Part shown: positions 44,586 through 53,036 of the stretch, piece after piece
Layout: each line of letters begins with the position of its first letter
How positions within the stretch are numbered: the first letter of the stretch is position 1
NCBI GenBank assembly: GCA_019359215.1
Contig: JAHHHS010000040.1
Location: 1 to 60,342, forward strand
Source of the DNA: Nostoc indistinguendum CM1-VF10
GTDB taxonomy: Bacteria; Cyanobacteriota; Cyanobacteriia; Cyanobacteriales; Nostocaceae
Direction: 5' to 3'
Length of the DNA: 60,342 bases
Translations under genes and position numbers: made by a program
Notes under the pieces: generated by a model
Database searches by the model: none
What the model saw: the letters and a program-made list of their open reading frames with translations, nothing else
What the model was told of the DNA's origin: nothing

Positions 44586-44701
44586 AGGGACTTCCCAATA
44601 AAAAAATATGCCATCGCTTTTAGGGCAGGGGAGCAGGGAGCAGGGGGAGGGAAAATCGTTTTGATTCCAAAAATTGGATAATTTATTTTTTGCAGTTCCC
44701 T
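44586..44701. repeat. MITE-like dispersed repeat
   Basis: The left end reads TAAGGGACTTCCCAATAAA and the right end, inverted, TTAGGGAACTGCAAAAAATA: imperfect inverse termini. The middle is G-rich (AGGGAGCAGGGGGAGGG). A relative lies at 5021-5117 and a solo end at about 39702. No transposase is present. Confidence 0.55.
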
Positions 44702-44950
44702 AACTTACCTTGACTTGCTTTTATACCCACTAACCAAAATTATATATTTTTGTCATTTCCATTACAATTAAAAATTTTATCATTGTGAAGTACTTTACAT
44801 AAATAATATGATCTTTATGGTTTTTTAAATTTTAGTTAATGCCAGAATCGATACATTATAAAAATATATTTTTGCTAAATAACTAACTTTTAAAAGTTTA
44901 ATTATTATTGTTTTGACAATTCATAAAAATTTACTTAAGCTAAAGGATAG

Positions 44951-45091
44951 GTTAAGCAAATCAACAAACGACAGCGATTTGGTTTAGCTACATCAAAAAT
45001 TGCTGTTGCAGACTATTGGCGTGAGGAAATTAATCGTAACCAAAGTCGTTCCATAAAGGCAAGTTTACTAAATTTGTCTACAAAAAGCTAA
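44951..45091 (+). pseudogene. Short coding-like fragment of unknown origin
   Basis: A plus-strand frame closed on both sides reads INKRQRFGLATSKIAVADYW, then REEINRNQSRSIKASLL. It has protein-like composition but no ATG and no recognised family. It may be a gene relic. The rest of 44702-45232 is A/T-rich and empty. Confidence 0.25.
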
Positions 45092-45232
45092 GACATGATT
45101 AAGCGTATTGCGCCGCGCACATATTGAACAGATTCCGGTCAATTATCGATAGATACTTGTAGTGATGTTAGCGGGTATCCATCAATCATTAAAGTTTGAC
45201 CATAGTGCGGTAGATATGTCCAGGAGAATCCA

Positions 45233-45733
45233 ATGCTTCAGTATTTTACATCATTGAACGACCACAATTTGCCCTATCCAGATACGATTCATCCCATCGT
45301 TGTCCACTTCGTAATTGCGATGGTATTGTTTTCCTTTTTCTGCGATGTAGTTGGCTATTTTACTGGTAAATCCGGTCTTTTTGAGGTGAGTTGGTGGAAT
45401 ATGTTAGTTGCAACGATCGCTATTTTCGTTGCGATTATTTTTGGTCAGTTTGAAGCGGGTTTAGCACAGCCTTACAGCCTAGCTAAATCGGTGCTGAATT
45501 TGCATACGCTGATTGGTTGGTCGCTTTCAGGAATCATCACAGCGATTACAGCTTGGCGCTATGTAATTCGTTCCCGGAATCCGCAAAAAGTACCGATTTA
45601 TTATTTGGGAGCCGGACTAGTTTTAACTTTGATAGTTGGCTTGCAAGTATATCTCGGAGATGAACTTGTTTGGGTCTATGGATTGCATACAGTGCCAGTT
45701 GTGGAAGCAGTAAAGGATGGTCTGTTGCGATGA
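45233..45733 (+). CDS. DUF2231 membrane protein, first gene of the oxidase cluster
   Basis: The 166-residue protein has four membrane segments and conserved His residues at the membrane edge (TIHPIVVHFVIAM, NLHTLIGW, YGLHTVPV), which suggest heme or metal binding. DUF2231 has no fixed function. Its stop overlaps the next start as ATGA, and coxB-coxA-coxC follow on the same strand. It probably works in or near the terminal oxidase. Confidence 0.82.
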   Translation: MLQYFTSLNDHNLPYPDTIHPIVVHFVIAMVLFSFFCDVVGYFTGKSGLFEVSWWNMLVATIAIFVAIIFGQFEAGLAQPYSLAKSVLNLHTLIGWSLSGIITAITAWRYVIRSRNPQKVPIYYLGAGLVLTLIVGLQVYLGDELVWVYGLHTVPVVEAVKDGLLR

Positions 45734-46347
45734 ACTCAGAATTAATTGATCAATTAAGCGGCTCTCTAGGCGCAAACGGATTACCTTACACAATTCCCAT
45801 TCATCCTAACTTAGTCCATCTGACAATAGGTTTGTTCATCATTGGAATGACCTTTGATATTGTCGGTGTTCTGTTCCCCTTTGAAAAATGGGTCTTCAAA
45901 TTTTTAGCAATTACTGTGGAACGTGACAACTTATTTGATGTTGGCTGGTACAATATGCTAGGTGCCAGCATCATCACATTTTTCACAGTGGCAGCAGGCT
46001 TTTACGAAATGCTGTTGGCAACACCACCAGCTGATATGAAAAGTGCCTGGGGATTACAGGCAATGGAAACTATGCTTTGGCATGGTGTGGGTGGTGTGTT
46101 CTTATTAGCGCTGATTGTTGTCCTGACCATCTGGAGAGGATGGCAGCGCTTCGTTTGGGCCAAACAAGAATATAAACAGACAGATAGAGAAGTGCAATGG
46201 ATCTATCTGTTGGCAGGCATAGCAATCATGTTCATTCTGTACGTCCACGGAACACTAGGGGCGCAAATGGCTGCCGAGTTTGGCGTACACAATACAGCAG
46301 ATAATTTGCTGCGATCGCACCAAGACCTGAATACAACACTCAAATAA
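45730..46347 (+). CDS. DUF2231 membrane protein, second gene of the oxidase cluster
   Basis: The 205-residue protein has four membrane segments and the pattern IPIHPNLVHLTIGLF, MLWHGVGGV and FGVHNTADN, with His residues placed as in the preceding gene. The pair look like diverged duplicates. ATG 45730 overlaps the upstream stop (ATGA), so the two are translationally coupled. The frame is open further upstream but is out of register with conservation. Role: unknown partner of the oxidase. Confidence 0.82.
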   Translation: MNSELIDQLSGSLGANGLPYTIPIHPNLVHLTIGLFIIGMTFDIVGVLFPFEKWVFKFLAITVERDNLFDVGWYNMLGASIITFFTVAAGFYEMLLATPPADMKSAWGLQAMETMLWHGVGGVFLLALIVVLTIWRGWQRFVWAKQEYKQTDREVQWIYLLAGIAIMFILYVHGTLGAQMAAEFGVHNTADNLLRSHQDLNTTLK

Positions 46348-46370
46348 GTCATTTGTTTAAAGTTACTAAC

Positions 46371-46427
46371 CATCGACCAATGACTAATGACTAATGACTC
46401 TTGACCAATGACCAATGACTAATGACC
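46371..46427. repeat. AATGACT/AATGACC heptamer run before coxB
   Basis: CCAATGACTAATGACTAATG and further ACCAATGACC units run up to the coxB start and occupy the place of a ribosome-binding site. Confidence 0.75.
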
Positions 46428-47354
46428 ATGAAAATCCAGAAGATTTTAAATATTTTGACGCTGCTTACAGGCGCGATCGCAGTGACTATTACGAGTCTCT
46501 GGATCGGGAAGCAGGCTTACTCCTGGCTTCCCCCCCAAGCAGCAGCCGAATCCCTACTAATTGATGATTTGATTAGCTTCTTAGTAACCCTCGGTTCCTT
46601 CATCTTCTTGGGAGTAACAAGTACTTTAATGTATTCTGTGATCTTCCATCGGGCAATCAAAGATGACTTCACTGACGGACCTCCAATTGAAGGTAATATC
46701 ACCTTAGAAGTTGTCTGGACAGCAATTCCAATTCTGTTAGTGTTGTGGATTGCGGGCTACAGCTACCAAGTTTACGAACAAATGGGGATTCAAGGCCCAT
46801 CGGAAATAGTTCACCTGCATAATCCATTGGGAATGGAATCGGCTTATGCAGAACCAAAAGATGCACCAGCTAATGTTTTAGGTGAACCTGTAGAAAAAAT
46901 CGACGTACTAGCTAAACAGTGGGCATGGGTTTTTCATTACCCAGAAAGAGATATTACCAGTACCGAATTGCATTTACCGAGCGATCGCCGGATACGTTTA
47001 GCACTGAAATCACAAGACGTTCTCCACGGCTTTTATATACCTGCATTTCGCCTCAAGCAGGATATTATTCCCAACCATGCGATCGACTTTGAATTTACTC
47101 CCATCCGCCCAGGCAAATACCGATTGACCGATTCCCAATATAGCGGTACATACTTTGCGACGATGCAGGCGAATGTGTTTGTCGAATCTCCTGAAGATTA
47201 TCAACAGTGGCTGGCACAAACTGCAACCCAAAAGCCATCCGTTGCAAAAAATCAGGCAGCTTCTGAGTATGCCCAAACATCCAATCAATCAGTCCAAACT
47301 GGTTGGGTTACAGTTCCACCTGCTGCACCTCCTCTAGTCAATTCACCTGGTTGA
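46428..47354 (+). CDS. coxB: Terminal oxidase subunit II lacking CuA (ARTO type)
   Basis: Two N-terminal membrane helices and a cupredoxin domain are present, numbered here from an ATG two codons upstream. The first CuA His remains (DVLHGFYIP, H202). In the second half the pattern CxExCGxxHxxM reads DSQYSGTYFATM (237-248): both Cys, the Glu and the His are lost. CuA is therefore absent, as in the alternative respiratory terminal oxidases of cyanobacteria, which accept electrons from quinol. In Anabaena such an oxidase (Cox3) works in heterocysts. The tail after residue 260 is Gln/Ser/Pro-rich. Confidence 0.9.
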   Translation: MKIQKILNILTLLTGAIAVTITSLWIGKQAYSWLPPQAAAESLLIDDLISFLVTLGSFIFLGVTSTLMYSVIFHRAIKDDFTDGPPIEGNITLEVVWTAIPILLVLWIAGYSYQVYEQMGIQGPSEIVHLHNPLGMESAYAEPKDAPANVLGEPVEKIDVLAKQWAWVFHYPERDITSTELHLPSDRRIRLALKSQDVLHGFYIPAFRLKQDIIPNHAIDFEFTPIRPGKYRLTDSQYSGTYFATMQANVFVESPEDYQQWLAQTATQKPSVAKNQAASEYAQTSNQSVQTGWVTVPPAAPPLVNSPG

Positions 47355-47367
47355 AAGGAAAGTAACC

Positions 47368-49029
47368 ATGACTAATGTTCCTATTGAAGGTATTCTTCTC
47401 GCTGATGAGAAGCATAACCACGAATCTCCAAGTAATTGGAAAGAATACTTCAGCTTTAGTACTGACCACAAGGTAATTGGTATCCAGTATCTCGTTACCT
47501 CATTTTTCTTCTTTCTCGTCGGCGGTATTTTTGCGATGGTGATGCGGGGAGAACTGATGACACCCGAATCAGATTTAGTCGATCGCACCATCTACAACGG
47601 TATGTTCACCATGCACGGCACTGTGATGCTGTTTTTGTGGACATTTCCCTCACTGGTTGGTTTTGCCAACTATTTAGTACCCCTGATGATTGGGGCGCGA
47701 GATATGGCATTCCCCCGCCTCAACGCCGTCGCCTTTTGGATGGTGCCAGTAGTCGGAATTATCATGATGGGTAGCTTCTTTGTCCCTGGTGGCCCAGCCC
47801 AAGCCGGTTGGTGGTCTTACCCGCCAGTCAGTCTCCAGAATCCCACAGGTAACTTGATTAATGGTCAAGTTCTCTGGCTCTTAGCGGTGGCAATATCCGG
47901 CGTATCCTCAATTATGGGGGCAGTGAACTTTGTCACCACAATTGTGAAGATGCGGGCCCCAGGAATGGGTTTCTTCAAAATGCCGTTGTTTGTTTGGGCA
48001 GTATTTAGCGCCCAGATTATCCAACTATTTGGACTACCGGCATTGACAGCTGGTGCGGTAATGCTGCTACTCGACCTCACAGCAGGCACTGCCTTTTTCG
48101 ACCCCGCCAAGGGTGGTAATCCAGTAATGTTTGAGCATTACTTCTGGTTCTACTCCCACCCCGCCGTTTACGTGATTATTTTGCCCATCTTCGGCATTTT
48201 CTCGGAAATCTTTCCAGTTTATTCACGTAAACCCTTATTTGGTTATAAAGTAGTTGCCGTTTCATCCATTTTGATTGCAGCAGTCAGTGGCATTGTTTGG
48301 GTACACCACATGTACGTCAGTGGTACACCCGGCTGGATGCGGTTGATTTTCATGGTGACGACGATGTTTGTATCTGTTCCCACAGGAATTAAAGTATTTG
48401 CTTGGGTAGCAACTATTTGGGGCGGTAAACTGCGCCTAAATACCCCCATGCTGTTTGCCTTGGGCGGATTAATCATGTTTGTCTTCGCAGGAATCACAGG
48501 CATCATGCTTTCCTCAGTGCCCGTTGATGTCCACGTTAACAATACCTACTTTGTAGTGGGACACTTCCACTACGTTCTTTACGGCACTGTGACAATGGGC
48601 TTATTTGCCGCCATCTACCACTGGTTCCCCAAAATGACTGGGCGGATGTACTCCGAAAGCTGGGGTAAAATCCACTTTTGGTTAGCCTTCATCGGCACTA
48701 ACCTCAACTTTTTGCCCATGCACCCCTTGGGATTACAAGGAATGTTACGCCGAGTTGCTTCCTACGCCCCAGAGTATCAATTTTGGAATATCATCGCTAG
48801 CCTGGGCGGATTTCTCTTAGGAATGTCCACCTTACCCTTCATATTCAACATGGTGATTTCTTGGATGCAAGGCGAGAAAGCACCTAATAATCCTTGGCGA
48901 GCAATTGGATTGGAGTGGATGGTTTCTTCCCCACCCCCAGTAGAAAACTTTGAAGAGATTCCTATCATCATCTCTGAACCCTACGGCTACGGTAAATCGG
49001 AACCCTTGACAGCTAACCTCTCAGAATAA
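47368..49029 (+). CDS. coxA: Heme-copper oxidase subunit I
   Basis: The 553-residue subunit has 12 membrane helices and the heme a, heme a3 and CuB ligands: MHGTVMLFL, YSHPAVYVIILP with the His-Tyr pair, HHMYVSG, and VGHFHYVLYG. It reduces oxygen to water and pumps protons. It starts 13 bases after coxB with GGAAAGTAACC before the ATG. It is followed by a 21-bp minisatellite before coxC, an unusually long gap for this operon. Confidence 0.95.
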   Translation: MTNVPIEGILLADEKHNHESPSNWKEYFSFSTDHKVIGIQYLVTSFFFFLVGGIFAMVMRGELMTPESDLVDRTIYNGMFTMHGTVMLFLWTFPSLVGFANYLVPLMIGARDMAFPRLNAVAFWMVPVVGIIMMGSFFVPGGPAQAGWWSYPPVSLQNPTGNLINGQVLWLLAVAISGVSSIMGAVNFVTTIVKMRAPGMGFFKMPLFVWAVFSAQIIQLFGLPALTAGAVMLLLDLTAGTAFFDPAKGGNPVMFEHYFWFYSHPAVYVIILPIFGIFSEIFPVYSRKPLFGYKVVAVSSILIAAVSGIVWVHHMYVSGTPGWMRLIFMVTTMFVSVPTGIKVFAWVATIWGGKLRLNTPMLFALGGLIMFVFAGITGIMLSSVPVDVHVNNTYFVVGHFHYVLYGTVTMGLFAAIYHWFPKMTGRMYSESWGKIHFWLAFIGTNLNFLPMHPLGLQGMLRRVASYAPEYQFWNIIASLGGFLLGMSTLPFIFNMVISWMQGEKAPNNPWRAIGLEWMVSSPPPVENFEEIPIIISEPYGYGKSEPLTANLSE

Positions 49030-49099
49030 CCCAGGCTATCCTACCGTATACACACAAATCTTTTAGGTTAGCCCGTAACTTAGGGTAAGTTAATTTTTG

Positions 49100-49286
49100 C
49101 AGGTCGATGCAACAAACTTGCAGGTCGATACAACAAACTTGCAGGTCAATGCAACAAACTTGTAAGTCGATACAACAAACTTGCAGGTCAATGCAACAAA
49201 CTTGTAAGTCGATACAACAAACTTGCAGGTCGATACAACAAACTTGCAGGTCAATGCAAGAAAACTGCAAGTTGATGCAATAAAGG
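49100..49286. repeat. 21-bp minisatellite, nine copies, between coxA and coxC
   Basis: The unit is CAGGTCGATACAACAAACTTG (one base written off here: AGGTCGATACAACAAACTTG). Copies begin every 21 bases from 49100. Variants alternate CAGGTC/TAAGTC and GATA/AATG, and the last two copies are degenerate. Being a multiple of three, it leaves a minus-strand frame open that repeats CIDLQVC. That frame is not considered a gene. Confidence 0.9.
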
Positions 49287-49297
49287 TAAGGTCAAAA

Positions 49298-49318
49298 GAC
49301 TTGTGTGTACACCGTAGC
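49298..49318. repeat. Dispersed repeat in the coxC leader
   Basis: GACTTGTGTGTACACCGTAG, also found at 6061 (diverged) and 9379-9441 (split). It contains the palindrome GTGTACAC. Confidence 0.7.
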
Positions 49319-49382
49319 GCAACTAGCTACGTCTCCTTTGCGTTTTAAATTCAACCCTCAAGCTAAAAGCAAAACTCCACCA

Positions 49383-49985
49383 ATGGACAGTTATATCAAT
49401 TCAAATGAATTGCATCACACAAGCGCAGAACATACCCACGACGAAGAAGGCAACAAGATGTTTGGCTTCATTGTCTTCTTACTGTCTGAAAGCGTCATTT
49501 TCTTGAGTTTTTTCGCCGGATATGCCATCTACAAAACAACAACTCCTAACTGGCTACCAGCTGGTGTTTCTGGGCTAGAAGTAAAAGAACCGACAATCAA
49601 CACGATAATTCTTGTCGCCAGTAGCTTTGTAATTTACTTAGCCGAACGCGCCCTTCAACGCCATGACTTAGTGAAATTTCGCCTATTTCTCTTGACAACA
49701 ATGGCGATGGGAACTTACTTTTTGGTTGGACAGGCGATTGAATGGAACGGCCTCGATTTTGGCTTCACCACAGGGGTATTTGGTGGAACGTTTTACCTGC
49801 TAACAGGTTTCCACGGTTTGCACGTTTTCACCGGCATTCTGTTGCAGTCAATTATTTTGGTACGTTCTTTCATCCCTGGCAACTACGACACAGGCCACTT
49901 CGGCGTGAACGCGACTTCGTTGTTCTGGCACTTTGTCGATGTGATCTGGATTATTTTGTTTATCCTAATCTACGTTTGGCAGTAA
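49383..49985 (+). CDS. coxC: Heme-copper oxidase subunit III
   Basis: The 200-residue protein has five membrane helices and the subunit III pattern FGFIVFLLSESVIFLSFF, then GFHGLHVFTGILLQ and FWHFVDVIWIILF. It completes the oxidase. ATG 49383 (MDSYINSNELHH) is chosen. The open frame continues to 49305, but that part derives from the dispersed repeat leader. Confidence 0.92.
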   Translation: MDSYINSNELHHTSAEHTHDEEGNKMFGFIVFLLSESVIFLSFFAGYAIYKTTTPNWLPAGVSGLEVKEPTINTIILVASSFVIYLAERALQRHDLVKFRLFLLTTMAMGTYFLVGQAIEWNGLDFGFTTGVFGGTFYLLTGFHGLHVFTGILLQSIILVRSFIPGNYDTGHFGVNATSLFWHFVDVIWIILFILIYVWQ

Positions 49986-50026
49986 ATGAGAATGAGGGAG
50001 AAATTACTCCCTCTACTTATTTGTCT

Positions 50027-50806
50027 TTAAACTAAATAACTCGTATTTGGCACGATCGCAAAAAAAGCATACTCATACCAAGCAGTCCAGATAAAACTGC
50101 GAATCCATCGCTGGCGCTTTTCGGGACTCAATTCATATTCAAACGCGCCACTAGATACATCAATGGAAGATAGGTGAGAGTTACAACCACAGCCGTGTTG
50201 ATAAGTAAAACCGTATTTAGAAGCAATACTTTGCACCTTCATTTGAATCGCAAACACCTTACCTGCATGGAGTATGGCATCCCAAGCACGTTTGTGTTCA
50301 ATATCGCGCTGATCAAATCTTAAAGCGCGTTCTTCAAAAACATGATCGCGGTAAATTGGTGCTAAATGCACATGATAGAAGCTGGCAGGCAATTCATAAC
50401 CAAACTCGTTGAATAAATCTATAGCAATGCAAGCCACTTTTACTTCATTAGCATACTCTGTCCCCTTTGACTCCACATCACGGAGAATTTCTGCAAAGTT
50501 TGGATAGCTGTCTTTGAGAAAGTCTTGCCCAAAAAACTCTAAGGTTTCCCATGCCAGTTGCCCAAATAGCTGTGAGAATGATGGTATCAGGTGAGCTAGT
50601 TGGGGGCGATCGCTAAACAAGTCAACATCACCATGCTCTAATTTATATAAGAACAACTGTGCCATCTCAACATAGCTTTGGGAATGGGAAAGTCCGACAC
50701 TCGTGCTTCCTTTAGCAATGTCTTGCCATGTAGAAGGTAGTTGAGAAACGTGAACCGCATTTTCTCCGGCAATAACTGCAACAGGAGGACATTCGAGAAG
50801 CTGCAT
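50027..50806 (-). CDS. Hypothetical protein with a HGCGCNSH motif
   Basis: The 259-residue product is not recognised. It is mostly helical, with no membrane segment or signal. A His/Cys cluster (YQHGCGCNSH, about residue 215) could bind metal. Other His residues occur in SFYHVHLAPIYRDHVFEE. The ATG at 50806 has AAGGAG 7 bases upstream, and a TTG two codons earlier is less likely. It is convergent with the oxidase operon. Confidence 0.6.
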   Translation of the reverse strand: MQLLECPPVAVIAGENAVHVSQLPSTWQDIAKGSTSVGLSHSQSYVEMAQLFLYKLEHGDVDLFSDRPQLAHLIPSFSQLFGQLAWETLEFFGQDFLKDSYPNFAEILRDVESKGTEYANEVKVACIAIDLFNEFGYELPASFYHVHLAPIYRDHVFEERALRFDQRDIEHKRAWDAILHAGKVFAIQMKVQSIASKYGFTYQHGCGCNSHLSSIDVSSGAFEYELSPEKRQRWIRSFIWTAWYEYAFFAIVPNTSYLV

Positions 50807-51013
50807 CGACAATCTCCTTTAAGACTTTAATGTATAATTTACCTTAAGCGATCGCTAAGTCTATATTGTGCATACAATTAAAAATGTTTGACAGGCTGTC
50901 TTTTGACAGCGACCATAACTTTATTCAAAATATTTTTTCTGAAAAATCCTTAGTGCTAATTAGAATATACTTTTAGTGAGACTCTATACTTTACGGTTAA
51001 ATCCACCTAAATC

Positions 51014-51147
51014 AACGTGAGTTCGACAGGTCATAAAGACCTCTCCCTGCTTTTGCTATGCAAAACCAAACCTGTCCCTCTCCGACTCGGAGAGAGACAG
51101 ACTTGAACTTTAGTTTAAGTCAGGGAGAGGTTTGTCGAACTCACGTT
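51014..51147. repeat. 134-bp inverted-repeat (MITE-like) element
   Basis: Outer arms AACGTGAGTTCGACA (51014-51028) and TGTCGAACTCACGTT (51133-51147) are exact inverses, and ACCTCTCCCTG/CAGGGAGAGGT extend the pairing. CTCTCCGACTCGGAGAG forms an inner hairpin. A possible solo end (AAACTCACGTTAA) lies near 27249. No coding capacity. The rest of 50813-51184 is A/T-rich without a gene. Confidence 0.75.
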
Positions 51148-51184
51148 AAATCACGTTCATCTAATGGTTCAAACGGTCTAGATT

Positions 51185-52036
51185 TTAAGTAACAGATATT
51201 TTTTTGTATATTTTTTCACCTTTGACTATCTCTTCATAGTACTGCTCATACGGGGTGAACCTGATAGATTCTTGTCTTCCTAAACCCAAGATGCCAAAGT
51301 TGCCAAGGCTATTATAAAACAGTTCGTGTACTCGCTTTTGAAGTACCTGATTGAAATATATAAGGACGTTACGACAAAGGATGACATTAAACTCATTAAA
51401 AGAGCTATCAGTTGCTAAATTATGCTGGGCAAAAACAACATTTTCTCTTAAAGATGCTCGAAAAATAGCATTGTCATAAGCTGCTGTATAATATTCTGAA
51501 AAAGACTTTTTACCGCCTGCTTTTAGATAAAGCTGAGTAGATTCCTGCATCATTTTCAGAGAGAAAATTCCGCTTTTAGCGCTTTGTAATACCTTTTCAT
51601 TAGTATCAGTGGCATATATGCGGCAACGATGATAAAGCCCTTCTTCTTGTAGTAGAATTGCCATTGAGTAAACTTCTTCACCAGTTGAGCATCCAGCGTG
51701 CCAAATGCGAATAAACGGATAGGTTTGCAAGAAAGGGATAACTTGATTTCTGAAGGCGTGATAAAAGCTAGGATCACGAAACATTGATGTGACATTCACC
51801 GTCAGAGCAAGCAAAAATCTTTCCAAATAGGCACGGTTGTGAAGTAATTGTTCTTGCAAGGCAGAAACATTTGCTAACCCCTCTAATTGCATGAAGCCCT
51901 GAATGCGGCGCTTGAGTGAGGAGAGAGCATAATTGCGAAAGTCATAACCATAATACTGATAGATTCCTTCCAAGAGCAGATGTATTTCTATATCTTCCAA
52001 GGTAGGTTTGGGCAAAGTCATAGTAGGAATTAGCAT
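51185..52036 (-). CDS. cheR: CheR-type protein-glutamate methyltransferase
   Basis: The 283-residue protein has the N-terminal CheR helical domain (YYGYDFRNYALSSLKRRI) and the SAM domain: WHAGCSTGEEVYSMAI, IYATDTNEKVL and FNVILCRNVLIYF. CheR methylates chemoreceptor glutamates. No receptor gene is nearby. The receiver-less CheB and its hybrid kinase lie 6.6 kb away on the same strand, suggesting a single split signalling unit. No TPR extension is present. Confidence 0.93.
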   Translation of the reverse strand: MLIPTMTLPKPTLEDIEIHLLLEGIYQYYGYDFRNYALSSLKRRIQGFMQLEGLANVSALQEQLLHNRAYLERFLLALTVNVTSMFRDPSFYHAFRNQVIPFLQTYPFIRIWHAGCSTGEEVYSMAILLQEEGLYHRCRIYATDTNEKVLQSAKSGIFSLKMMQESTQLYLKAGGKKSFSEYYTAAYDNAIFRASLRENVVFAQHNLATDSSFNEFNVILCRNVLIYFNQVLQKRVHELFYNSLGNFGILGLGRQESIRFTPYEQYYEEIVKGEKIYKKISVT

Positions 52037-52251
52037 ATATGTTGAGCCAGTTATTTAAATCTGCTGGCAATACAACGAGGTAAGCTATTTGAAGTTAACC
52101 AAATAAATATTCCCCAAAACACCTAATGGAGAAAAATTTATTTAAATTTTAAACTAATAGGTTCTAATAGGTTTTTATAGCCTAAGTGAATCTTACGCCC
52201 AAAATAGCTTGCTGGCTCGATTAAATTTGATAACCTTGCTACATATGAGTT

Positions 52252-52788
52252 TTAATTTAACCTAGTAGCTGTTATTCCTAAAATAGCGATCGCTATTATT
52301 GAAATACCAGCTAGCAATCTAACTTGGGAGCGTAGATTTATAACCTCTTGGCTCAAATTTTCTCTCTGTGGGATGGGATATGGTTGAAGTTCTGCAACTT
52401 CAACAGCTACTTCTTGGCGTTTATTTTGGATACTTTCAAAAGTCACCTGCGTGTGTAGCCAATTAGTAATGAGTTGAGGACAGTTTTTCTTAAACCAATT
52501 TAAAGCCAAAGCTCTAAAAACTGGTTTGGACATTCGCGCAATTAATTTCATCACCCTGTTTACGGGTTTCAGGCGAAGCTTTTGGTTGATCAGATTAACT
52601 GAGCCAACATCATAGAGACAATCCAGAATTAGTTTCACAGTGGCTTCTTCACTGTTAATCAAGTTTTGCAGTAAAAGCAGAACATCGTGCATACGCTCTG
52701 CTTCAATAACTTTTTCTGTCAAGGTTTCTGGAGAACTTACTGAAGAACTTACGGTTGTATTTAAGGCGTTTTGTCTTACTATCGTCAT
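52252..52788 (-). CDS. Hypothetical tail-anchored protein
   Basis: The 178-residue product has a Ser-rich N-terminus, a helical middle (VIEAERMHDVLLLLQNLINS; KPVNRVMKLIARMSKPVFRA) and one C-terminal membrane segment (about residues 155-175, LLAGISIIAIAILGI). It fits a tail-anchored topology with the bulk in the cytoplasm. The family is not recognised. It is upstream of cheR on the same strand with about 215 bp between. Confidence 0.6.
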   Translation of the reverse strand: MTIVRQNALNTTVSSSVSSPETLTEKVIEAERMHDVLLLLQNLINSEEATVKLILDCLYDVGSVNLINQKLRLKPVNRVMKLIARMSKPVFRALALNWFKKNCPQLITNWLHTQVTFESIQNKRQEVAVEVAELQPYPIPQRENLSQEVINLRSQVRLLAGISIIAIAILGITATRLN

Positions 52789-53036
52789 ATTAGTAACATA
52801 GCAGCCATAATAATGTAAGTATACCTGTCTATCGGGAGAAAGATTTTTTATCTAGAGAAATAATCTAAAAGCCAAAATTTTTTCGTGAGATACATGATTA
52901 GATCGTATCTGTAAAAAAAGCCATTTCTAGTTTCCATGAAACTTTTATCTACTTTTGAATAATTGAACTAAAGCTGCAAAGTAGAACCTGCTAGATTCAA
53001 TGGGAGTATCCGTTTTAGAAAATATATCTTCATTTT

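Noticed and set aside
45670..45729. Upstream start for the second DUF2231 gene
   Set aside because: It would overlap the first gene by 60 bases; ATG 45730 gives the usual ATGA junction.
49013..49270. Minus-strand frame repeating CIDLQVC
   Set aside because: It exists only because the minisatellite unit is 21 bp. There is no start region, and it is antisense to a transcribed gap.
49100..49286. CRISPR array
   Set aside because: The repeats are contiguous with no unique spacers, and no cas genes are present.
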